A stretch of DNA of 6,714 nucleotides, taken from positions 1-6,714 of the forward strand of contig CALMPQ010000314.1 in assembly GCA_937872005.1 (NCBI GenBank), in the 5' to 3' direction. The notes beneath the pieces were generated by a model, which had not been told where the DNA came from, made no database searches, and saw only the letters and a program-made list of their open reading frames with translations. Positions 1-4,778 of the stretch are shown piece after piece. This DNA comes from an uncultured Propioniciclava sp. Its GTDB lineage: Bacteria; Actinomycetota; Actinomycetes; Propionibacteriales; Propionibacteriaceae. How positions within the stretch are numbered: position 1 is the first letter of the stretch; every line of letters starts with the position of its first letter. Made by a program: the position numbers and the translations under genes.

Positions 1-35
1 TCGCAGTCAGTCGGGAAACCCGGTCAGTCAGAGGG

Positions 36-717
36 TCAGCGGTTGCTGCCGGCGAAGAGGTTCTTCACCCAACCCACCAGGCCGGTGGCCTTGGGGGCCT
101 CGACGGGGGCGTCCACGACGAGGGGCTTCTCCTCGGCGACAACCTCGACGGGGGTGTCGGCCGGGGCGTCGGCGTCCGCCTGCTTGATGGCGGAGACCTC
201 GAAGACGAGGGTCACGTTCTCGGAGACGAGGACGCCACCGGTCTCGAGGGCGGCGTTCCAGACGAGGCCGAAGTCCTTGCGGTTGACCTCAACCTTGCCG
301 GACAGGCCGACGCGGGTGTTGCCGAAGGGGTCGAGGGCGGCGCCGTCGAAGTCGAAGTCGATGACGACGGGCTTGGTCGTGTCCTTGATGGTGAGGTCGC
401 CGGCGACGCGGAGGGTCTCGGCGTCCACGGCCTCGATGTGGGTGGAGGTGAAGCGGATCGTCGGGTAGGTCTCGACGTCGAAGAAGTCCCGAGCGCAGGT
501 GGCCGTCGCGGTCGGCCGACTTGGTGTCGACCGAGGCGGCTTGGATGGTGACGTCGATGCGGGCGCCCTCGAGGTTGGCGCCCGTGGTCGCGGTGCCCTC
601 GAACTCGCGGAACGCGCCGCGAACCTTGGTCACCATTGCGTGGCGCGCGGTGAAGCCGATCTCGGTGTGGGCGGTGTCCAGGACGTAGGTGCCGGTCAGC
701 TCGTTGAGCGAGGTCAT
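36..717 (-). pseudogene. YceI family protein, interrupted by a frameshift
   Basis: YceI proteins are lipocalin-like beta-barrels that bind isoprenoid-type lipids. The N-terminal part starts at ATG 717-715 (MTSLNELTGTYVLDTAHTEI) behind GAAGGAGAA, a good ribosome site with 7-base spacing. It reads 76 residues to HLRS (codon 492-490). The rest continues in another frame from base 488 (DFFDVETYPTIRFTSTHIEA) for 150 residues to TGA at 38-36. Family members usually read HLRS-x-DFFD, so the simplest explanation is loss of two bases from a GGC-GAC pair near 487-490; reading on in the first frame gives an Arg-rich shadow. Both halves keep typical YceI sequence and codon use, so this is either a very recent mutation or a sequencing error. 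No signal peptide is seen, which suggests a cytoplasmic form. After the domain comes an unusual Ala/Pro/Val/Glu-rich tail of about 45 residues ending in GLVGWVKNLFAGSNR. Family call is firm; gene status is uncertain. Confidence 0.85.
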
Positions 718-764
718 GGGTTTCTCCTTCGGGTGGGACGAACCCGATGGGCCCGACCTGATTG

Positions 765-778
765 GTTGATGTGTCAAC
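765..778. promoter_or_regulatory. Operator-like inverted repeat 1 (GTTGA-N4-TCAAC)
   Basis: GTTGA-TGTG-TCAAC is a perfect 5-bp inverted repeat, with further T/A pairs just outside it (762-763 with 780-781). It lies directly downstream of the yceI -10 box, over the predicted transcription start, where a bound repressor would block initiation. The size and form suit a dimeric winged-helix regulator such as a MarR type; the regulator itself is not in this window. Confidence 0.5.
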
Positions 779-779
779 A

Positions 780-808
780 AACCTAGACCGTAATGATTGA
801 ACTGTCAA
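780..808 (-). promoter_or_regulatory. Promoter of the yceI gene
   Basis: On the minus strand a perfect -35 box TTGACA (808-803) is followed, after exactly 17 bases, by TAGGTT (785-780), a good actinobacterial -10 box. Transcription would start near 773 and leave a leader of about 55 bases that carries the GAAGGAGAA ribosome site. This is the best match to a housekeeping sigma promoter in the window. Confidence 0.7.
797..808. promoter_or_regulatory. Operator-like inverted repeat 2 (TTGA-N4-TCAA)
   Basis: TTGA-ACTG-TCAA is a second copy of the TTGA-N4-TCAA pattern. It includes the whole -35 box of the yceI promoter. Its centre is 31 bp from that of the first repeat, about three helical turns, so both sites would lie on the same DNA face. 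Two matched sites flanking the core promoter point to cooperative repression. Confidence 0.5.
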
Positions 809-865
809 CTACCGGCGTGCAATTGAACCCCTCTGGGGGGCGGAGCCGGGGGGGCAGACAAGAAT

Positions 866-887
866 CCCCGCCACGAGCGTGACGGGG
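866..887 (-). terminator. Rho-independent-type terminator after the 27-codon gene
   Basis: Bases 866-875 (CCCCGCCACG) pair with 878-887 (CGTGACGGGG) through ten positions, one a wobble, around a very short loop. On the minus strand the stem is followed by ATTCTTGTCT, a modest T-rich tail. It begins 24 bases after the stop codon of the small gene at 911-994 and separates that transcript from the yceI promoter. Confidence 0.7.
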
Positions 888-910
888 ACTGGTCATTCCG
901 GGGGAGGGCC

Positions 911-994
911 TCAGTTGTAGCGACCCAGGCTCTCGGCGGTCTCCTGGGTGAGGAACTCTTGGTAGTGGTTCCAGAACTGGAGCAGCTGCTTCAC
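911..994 (-). CDS. 27-residue small protein, unknown function
   Basis: A short reading frame runs from GTG (994-992) to TGA (913-911). A perfect AGGAGG (1008-1003) lies 8 bases before the start, the strongest ribosome site in the window, and a terminator hairpin follows 24 bases after the stop. An in-frame TAG upstream rules out a longer form, and no other plausible start exists. The peptide begins MKQLLQFWNHYQEF and ends ETAESLGRYN. It is rich in Leu, Phe, Trp and Tyr alternating with Gln, Glu and His, which would suit one amphipathic helix; it has no clear membrane span, signal peptide or cysteine. It follows the cytidylate kinase-like gene by 50 bases on the same strand and may be cotranscribed or use its own promoter. 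There is no run of one amino acid as in attenuation leaders. I do not recognise the family; that it is translated is inferred from the signals around it. Confidence 0.6.
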   Translation of the reverse strand: MKQLLQFWNHYQEFLTQETAESLGRYN

Positions 995-1021
995 GGTGGT
1001 CGCCTCCTGATGATGCCCACC

Positions 1022-1037
1022 ATACTAGTGCCAAGTA
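1022..1037 (-). promoter_or_regulatory. Possible promoter and operator of the small protein gene
   Basis: On the minus strand TAGTAT (1027-1022) could be a -10 box, placing the transcript start about 20 bases before the GTG. No convincing -35 box is visible. The hexamer overlaps an imperfect 15-bp palindrome, TACTnGnnnCnAGTA (1023-1037), and the 7-bp near-repeats TTGGTAC and TTGGCAC lie side by side here. This suggests a protein-binding site, but the support is weak. Confidence 0.3.
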
Positions 1038-1044
1038 CCAATAA

Positions 1045-1656
1045 CTAGAAATCGGTTTCAGTCTTCAACCGGTACGCCGCCAAGATCAGCTGGACCGCCA
1101 TCGGCAACGACACCAGCCCGGTGTTGATGACGAGGTCGAAGTGGTCGGGGTAGCGCGGATCCCAGTTGAACAACCGCTGGCTCATGGCGGCGCGGGCCGA
1201 GTCCTCGCGGGCTTGGCGCGCCTTGGCGTGGGCCAGGTCGATGCCGGCCCCTTCCGCCCCGCGCGCGATGCGCTGCTCGAGGGGCCCATCCAGTTTCACG
1301 TGCAACGCGCGCGGCTCGTCGGCCAGGATCACGGTCGCGTTCCGACCCAGCACCACACCGCCCTCGGCGACCTGGGCGCGCAACTCGCGCACGGCGTCCT
1401 CGGCGTCGAGCATCTCGAGCTGCCCCGAGAACACGCCGACGTCGGCCGACGCGGCCGTCCGCCCGAGCGTGGCGAGCATGCGCCCCAGGAAGGTCTCCTC
1501 CTCGGCGCCCCGCCCCTCGGCCGCCTCGAGGTCCTCCGACGAGTACGCCTGCGAGATCCACGGGACGCCCAGGGCTTCGGCCACCGCCGGCCCGACCACG
1601 GGGGCTCCGGACCCATACGTCTCGAAGATCGTCACCAGCGGCTTGTCGATGCTCAT
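1045..1656 (-). CDS. Cytidylate kinase-like family protein (P-loop)
   Basis: The 203-residue product resembles the cytidylate kinase-like family, P-loop proteins related to nucleoside monophosphate kinases whose true substrates are mostly unknown. The N-terminus has a strand followed by a glycine loop, VTIFETYGSGAPVV (residues 8-21), where relatives carry EYGSGG. Then come GGVVLGRNATVIL (99-111) and HVKLDGPLEQRI (119-130), matching the usual region GR.A...L..H..L....R, and near the end LFNWDPRYPDHFDLVINTG (162-180), matching the usual W-D...YDL-INT segment. The glycine loop lacks the Lys-Ser/Thr of a classical Walker A, as in others of this family. I chose ATG 1656 because the family N-terminus starts there; upstream in-frame residues look like shadow sequence. 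No ribosome site is present, so a leaderless mRNA is likely. It is cytoplasmic and divergent from the transporter operon. It is not the housekeeping Cmk. Confidence 0.8.
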   Translation of the reverse strand: MSIDKPLVTIFETYGSGAPVVGPAVAEALGVPWISQAYSSEDLEAAEGRGAEEETFLGRMLATLGRTAASADVGVFSGQLEMLDAEDAVRELRAQVAEGGVVLGRNATVILADEPRALHVKLDGPLEQRIARGAEGAGIDLAHAKARQAREDSARAAMSQRLFNWDPRYPDHFDLVINTGLVSLPMAVQLILAAYRLKTETDF

Positions 1657-1662
1657 GTGGCA

Positions 1663-1668
1663 ACAATG
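1663..1668 (-). promoter_or_regulatory. Candidate -10 box for a leaderless kinase mRNA
   Basis: CATTGT (1668-1663) lies 6 bases before the ATG at 1656, the distance expected if transcription begins at the start codon. The lack of any Shine-Dalgarno sequence agrees with this. No -35 box is clear. Confidence 0.3.
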
Positions 1669-1701
1669 CACGATCTTGCGACGCCCCGGCACCCGATGCC
1701 C

Positions 1702-1707
1702 TACAAA
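1702..1707 (+). promoter_or_regulatory. Candidate -10 box for a leaderless MFS transporter mRNA
   Basis: TACAAA lies 7 bases before ATG 1715, matching the spacing for transcription starting at the A of the ATG. No ribosome site is visible. A TTGCGA at 1676-1681 is 20 bases upstream, rather far for a -35 box. Confidence 0.35.
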
Positions 1708-1714
1708 TGACCTC

Positions 1715-2998
1715 ATGACGGCGATGCCGAACGAGAAGGTGGGCGGCAGTGCCCGGCACTGGATGATCGTCGCCGGCGGCGCGTGCCTCATGTCGGCGGG
1801 GCAGTTCCTCTTCCTCAGCTCGTCCATCCTCAACCCGCCCCTGGCGCGCCACCTCGGCGTCGGCCTGTCGGAGGTGATGATCTACAACTCGATGATGGCC
1901 GTCTCGGGCGTCATCGCGATGACCTTCCTCGCGCCGTGGCTGTATCGCACGATCGGCGTCCGGGCGGCGATCGTGGTGGGTGGCGTCTGGATGGCGCTCA
2001 CCGTCGGCGCGGTGGTGATCGCGCCCAACGTGCTGGTGCTGGCGATCCTGGGCTTCGCCTCGGGCCTGCTGTTCGGCGTGTGCACGACGATGGGCGCATC
2101 GCTGCTGGTCAACACGTGGTTCGAGGAGCGCCGCGGCACGATGATGGGCGCCGTCTTCGCGCTCTCGGGGGTGGGCGGCATCGCCGCCGGACTCGTGATG
2201 CCGGCGATCGTCAACGCGGCCGGCTGGCAGGCGGGTTTCCTCGCCGTGGCCGGGGTGATCGTGGCGTTCGTGATCCTGCCCGGCTTGTTCCTCATCCGCT
2301 CCGCCCCCGAGAGGGTTGGGCCGCGCGCGCGGGGGGCGGCCGAGCGCAAGCCCGGGGCGTCCGAGAGCCTGTTGTTGCCCGGTGTGCCGGCCAGGAGCGC
2401 GTTCCGGACGCCGCAGTTCGCCGCGCTCGTCGTCGGCGTCGTGCTTTTCGGCATGATCCAGGCGGTGCAGCAACACTTCGCCCCGCTCTTCGTCGAGCAC
2501 GGCGTCGAACTCGCCGTCGCCGGGACGTTGATCTCGGTCATGGCGCTGGCGAGCGTCGTGAGCAACATCGCGGTCGGCACCCTGAACGACCGGCGCGGCA
2601 CGGTGACCGCCGTCCTGTTCGCCCTGGTGAGCCTGCTGGTCGCGATGGGCCTGTACGTGGTCGCGAACGGTTTCCTGACCCTGGCCGGCGCCACGGTCGC
2701 CTTTGCGTTCGGCGCGGTGCTGCCCGGCGTGCTGCTGCCGATCATCGTCCAGCAGGTGTTCGGCATGCGCGACTACGCGGCGATTCTGGGGCCCGCCATG
2801 GCGACGATGCCCGCCGGCGTGGCCATCGGGACCCCGCTGTGGGGCGTGGCGGTCGACGTGACCGGCTCCTACAACGTGGCCCTGCTCGCCAGCGCCGCGA
2901 TCTGCGTGGTCACCGGGGTGCTGCTGGTCTATGCCCTGCGCAGCGCCCCCGCCATGCGTCGCCGATTGGACGCCGACCTGACGCCGCCTGCCGCCTAA
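1715..2998 (+). CDS. MFS transporter, 12 transmembrane helices
   Basis: This 427-residue protein is a major facilitator superfamily secondary transporter of the inner membrane. About twelve hydrophobic helices are visible, six before and six after a polar, Arg-rich central loop at about residues 195-230. WFEERRGTMMG (135-145) and SGVGGIAAG (151-159) resemble the helix 4-5 region of the oxalate/formate and monocarboxylate transporter branch, and NDRRG (291-295) is the second-half form of MFS motif A. That branch moves organic acids, but the substrate cannot be assigned. The start is ATG 1715, with ATG 1724 as an alternative; neither has a ribosome site. The open frame further upstream is antisense to the kinase gene and is not coding. 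The stop TAA lies 10 bases before the lactonase ATG, so the two genes are cotranscribed and the transporter probably feeds the lactonase or clears its product. Confidence 0.88.
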   Translation: MTAMPNEKVGGSARHWMIVAGGACLMSAGQFLFLSSSILNPPLARHLGVGLSEVMIYNSMMAVSGVIAMTFLAPWLYRTIGVRAAIVVGGVWMALTVGAVVIAPNVLVLAILGFASGLLFGVCTTMGASLLVNTWFEERRGTMMGAVFALSGVGGIAAGLVMPAIVNAAGWQAGFLAVAGVIVAFVILPGLFLIRSAPERVGPRARGAAERKPGASESLLLPGVPARSAFRTPQFAALVVGVVLFGMIQAVQQHFAPLFVEHGVELAVAGTLISVMALASVVSNIAVGTLNDRRGTVTAVLFALVSLLVAMGLYVVANGFLTLAGATVAFAFGAVLPGVLLPIIVQQVFGMRDYAAILGPAMATMPAGVAIGTPLWGVAVDVTGSYNVALLASAAICVVTGVLLVYALRSAPAMRRRLDADLTPPAA

Positions 2999-3008
2999 GG
3001 TGGGGAGC

Positions 3009-4034
3009 ATGAACGACACGACGTTGGTCCTTGTCGGCAATGCCAAGGCGGGCACGATCTCGGTGCTCGCGCTGCGCGATGGCTCCCTCGAGATGCTCAC
3101 CGACAACGCCGTTGACGTCGGCACCGGCACCTTCGCGGTCGACCCCGTGCGGGGCCTCGTGCACACGGCCGTCAAGGAGCCCGAGCCCGCCATCGTGACG
3201 CTGGTGCTCGACCGCTCCACGGGAGCGTTGACCGAGGAGTCCCGCACCCCGGTCGAGGATCCGCTGGCGTACCTCGCGCTGGCGCGCGACGGTGAACTGC
3301 TGCTCGGGGCGTCCTACCACGGTGGCTGGGGCGTCACCTGGCCGGTGCGCGACGGCGCGATCGGCGAGCCGGTGGGGCGCGTCGAGCAAACGCACATCCA
3401 CTGTGTCGTCACGGACGCCCTGGGCCGGCACGCCTACTGGGTCGCGTTGGGCGACGACCTGGTCGCCCAGACGGTGATCGGTGCGGACGGCGAACTGGAG
3501 CCCCTCTCGCCCGCGACGGTCTCGGTCGATGCCGGCGCCGGGCCGCGCCACCTCGTGCTGTCGGGCAACGACCGCTCGGCCTACCTGATCACGGAGTTCA
3601 CCGGCGAGGTGGTCCGGTTCGAGCGCGACGACGCGACGGGCGTCCTGACGCGGGGCGAGTCGGTGGCGGCGTACGACCGTGACAAGGGGCTGAAGACGAG
3701 CCGGCTCGGCGCCGACCCGATGGAGGAGCACCTCATCTGGGGCGCCGACGTGCACCTGGCGCAGTTCGGCCGGTTCGTGCTGGCGACCGAGCGCACGGAA
3801 TCGACGGTGGCGGTGATCGATCTCGACGAGGGGGCGCTCGGGTCGGTCGTCGGGTTGGTGCCGACCGAGGCCCAGCCGCGCGGGTTCGCGGTCGCTCCCG
3901 ATGGACGGCACGTGGTCGTCGCGGGCGAGCGCTCGGGAGGTGTCGCGCTGTACGAGGTGTCCGACGAGGGCGTCCTCACCGAACTCGACCGGTGCGACAC
4001 CGGCGCCGGCGCGAACTGGGTGCGCTTCGCCTGA
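3009..4034 (+). CDS. Lactonase family protein, seven-bladed beta-propeller
   Basis: The 341-residue product matches the lactonase propeller family (which includes E. coli 6-phosphogluconolactonase Pgl, about 330 residues) in length and layout. Blade repeats recur, typically a D..tG.L segment followed by P.......D.R..yv. Conserved family segments are GAGPRHLVLS (176-185), WGADVHLAQFGRFVLATER (244-262) and QPRGFAVAPDGRHVVVA (289-305). The family hydrolyses sugar lactones; 6-phosphogluconolactone is possible, but the pairing with an MFS transporter rather than pentose-phosphate genes leaves other lactones open. There is no signal peptide, so it is cytoplasmic. ATG 3009 is preferred because AAGG at 2997-3000 lies 8 bases upstream and overlaps the transporter's stop codon, which points to translational coupling. 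GTG 3000 would add three residues but has no ribosome site of its own. Confidence 0.85.
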   Translation: MNDTTLVLVGNAKAGTISVLALRDGSLEMLTDNAVDVGTGTFAVDPVRGLVHTAVKEPEPAIVTLVLDRSTGALTEESRTPVEDPLAYLALARDGELLLGASYHGGWGVTWPVRDGAIGEPVGRVEQTHIHCVVTDALGRHAYWVALGDDLVAQTVIGADGELEPLSPATVSVDAGAGPRHLVLSGNDRSAYLITEFTGEVVRFERDDATGVLTRGESVAAYDRDKGLKTSRLGADPMEEHLIWGADVHLAQFGRFVLATERTESTVAVIDLDEGALGSVVGLVPTEAQPRGFAVAPDGRHVVVAGERSGGVALYEVSDEGVLTELDRCDTGAGANWVRFA

Positions 4035-4047
4035 TCGGTGGGCCGGG

Positions 4048-4066
4048 CCCTTCGACAGGCTCAGGG
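4048..4066. repeat. REP-like dispersed repeat between convergent genes
   Basis: CCCTTCGACAGGCTCAGGG is an imperfect palindrome: CCCT pairs with AGGG, with mismatches inside. The same core (CCCTTCGACAAGCTCAGGG and variants) is familiar as a short intergenic repeat in many bacterial genomes, including actinobacteria. It fills most of the 37-base gap between the lactonase and esterase stop codons and may help end transcription in both directions. Copy number in this genome is not visible here. Confidence 0.6.
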
Positions 4067-4071
4067 AACCA

Positions 4072-4689
4072 TCAGGCGTTGATGAACGCCTTGATGTCCT
4101 CGAGTTCCTCGAGCGCGATGCCGTGGCCGAGGCCGGGGTAGGTGTGCTCGGCGAGGTCGGCGCCGGACTCGTCGCGCAGCCAGGCCACCGTGCGCTGGAT
4201 CAGCTCGTCGGGGATCACCCCGTCGGCGACGTCGTAGCCGTAGAACACCCGCGCGCCGGTGAGGCGACCGTTGGAGGTGTCGAGCTCGGCGTCCCAGGGC
4301 AGCGTGCCGGAGAGCAGCACGGTGGCGGCGTACCGGGACGGGTCGCGCAGCAGCAGGCCACCCGCCATGGCGCAGCCGCCCGAGAAGCCGAGCAGCACGA
4401 CGCGGTCGAAGGTCGCGGCGGTTTCGTCCAGCCACGTCTCCAGCAACTCGGCCGAACGGGCGATGGAGGCGGGCACGGGGCGTCCGATGCCCTTGTTCTC
4501 GAACCAGGTGTAACCGCCGCCGCCCAGCACGAGCGGGCCGCGCACGGCCGCGACGGTGACATCGTCGCCCAGGTGGGGGACCAACGGGAGCATCGACTCC
4601 TCGTCGGCGCCGCGGCCGTGGAGGGCGACCACGAGGGTTCCGGTGCGCTCGTCGGCGGGCTTCGACCAGGTTGCGATGAGTTCGTCCAT
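4072..4689 (-). CDS. Alpha/beta-hydrolase, phospholipase/carboxylesterase family
   Basis: The 205-residue product is a small single-domain serine hydrolase of the phospholipase/carboxylesterase type, expected to cleave carboxyl esters in the cytoplasm. The oxyanion-hole region is LVVALHGRGADEES (19-32). The nucleophile elbow is LLGFSGGCAMAGG (99-111) with Ser103 in G-F-S-G-G. The acid residue is probably Asp156 in DVADGVIP (153-160) and the base His189 in YPGLGHGI (184-191). At the acid loop relatives usually read HGxxD-x-V-P; here YD replaces HG two residues before the usual gap, while the Asp is kept. The start is ATG 4689, the family-like N-terminus; ATG 4719 would add 10 unlikely residues. 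There is no ribosome site, but TACCCT lies 7 bases upstream, as for a leaderless mRNA. It is convergent with the lactonase and divergent from the helicase. The natural substrate is unknown. Confidence 0.85.
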   Translation of the reverse strand: MDELIATWSKPADERTGTLVVALHGRGADEESMLPLVPHLGDDVTVAAVRGPLVLGGGGYTWFENKGIGRPVPASIARSAELLETWLDETAATFDRVVLLGFSGGCAMAGGLLLRDPSRYAATVLLSGTLPWDAELDTSNGRLTGARVFYGYDVADGVIPDELIQRTVAWLRDESGADLAEHTYPGLGHGIALEELEDIKAFINA

Positions 4690-4696
4690 GTCGCGA

Positions 4697-4702
4697 AGGG
4701 TA
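4697..4702 (-). promoter_or_regulatory. Candidate -10 box for a leaderless esterase mRNA
   Basis: TACCCT (4702-4697) fits TANNNT and lies 7 bases before ATG 4689. A GAAGG further upstream is about 20 bases from the ATG, too far to act as its ribosome site, so a leaderless start is preferred. No -35 box is clear. Confidence 0.35.
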
Positions 4703-4766
4703 CATGAACCTTCAACCATTGCGCGACGTGGGTTGCCGCGCACTCGCCCCGAGGGCCGCGGCAGTC

Positions 4767-4772
4767 TACGGT
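4767..4772 (+). promoter_or_regulatory. Candidate -10 box for a leaderless helicase mRNA
   Basis: TACGGT fits TANNNT and lies 6 bases before GTG 4779, the preferred helicase start. No Shine-Dalgarno sequence is present and no -35 box is evident. The spacing supports GTG 4779 over the upstream ATG at 4704. Confidence 0.35.
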
Positions 4773-4778
4773 TGGACA

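Noticed and set aside
1..35. Possible terminator after yceI: CGGG-AAA-CCCG with flanking GTCAGTC copies
   Set aside because: The stem is only about four pairs, the GTCAGTC copies are direct rather than inverted, and there is no T tract.
43..786. Plus-strand reading frames opposite the yceI gene
   Set aside because: They are antisense to a recognisable protein, have Arg/Ala/Thr-biased composition, and no family features.
831..857. G-rich stretch (two long G runs) as a G-quadruplex or regulatory element
   Set aside because: Only two long runs with a mixed spacer; four well-spaced G tracts are not present.
911..994. The 27-codon gene as an attenuation leader peptide for yceI
   Set aside because: It lacks a run of one regulatory amino acid, and a terminator plus a separate strong promoter lies between it and yceI.
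783..1034. An 83-codon minus-strand frame overlapping the 27-codon gene
   Set aside because: Its Arg/Pro-rich translation runs across the terminator hairpin; the ribosome site at 1003-1008 points to the shorter frame instead.
1166..1714. An upstream extension of the MFS transporter across the kinase gene
   Set aside because: The extension is antisense to the kinase, Arg/Ser/Ala-rich and not transporter-like; the hydrophobic N-terminus begins after 1715.
1058..3247. A 729-codon minus-strand frame and other long frames opposite the transporter and helicase
   Set aside because: High-GC shadow frames: rich in Arg, His, Gly and Asp, no recognised domains, fully antisense to clear genes.
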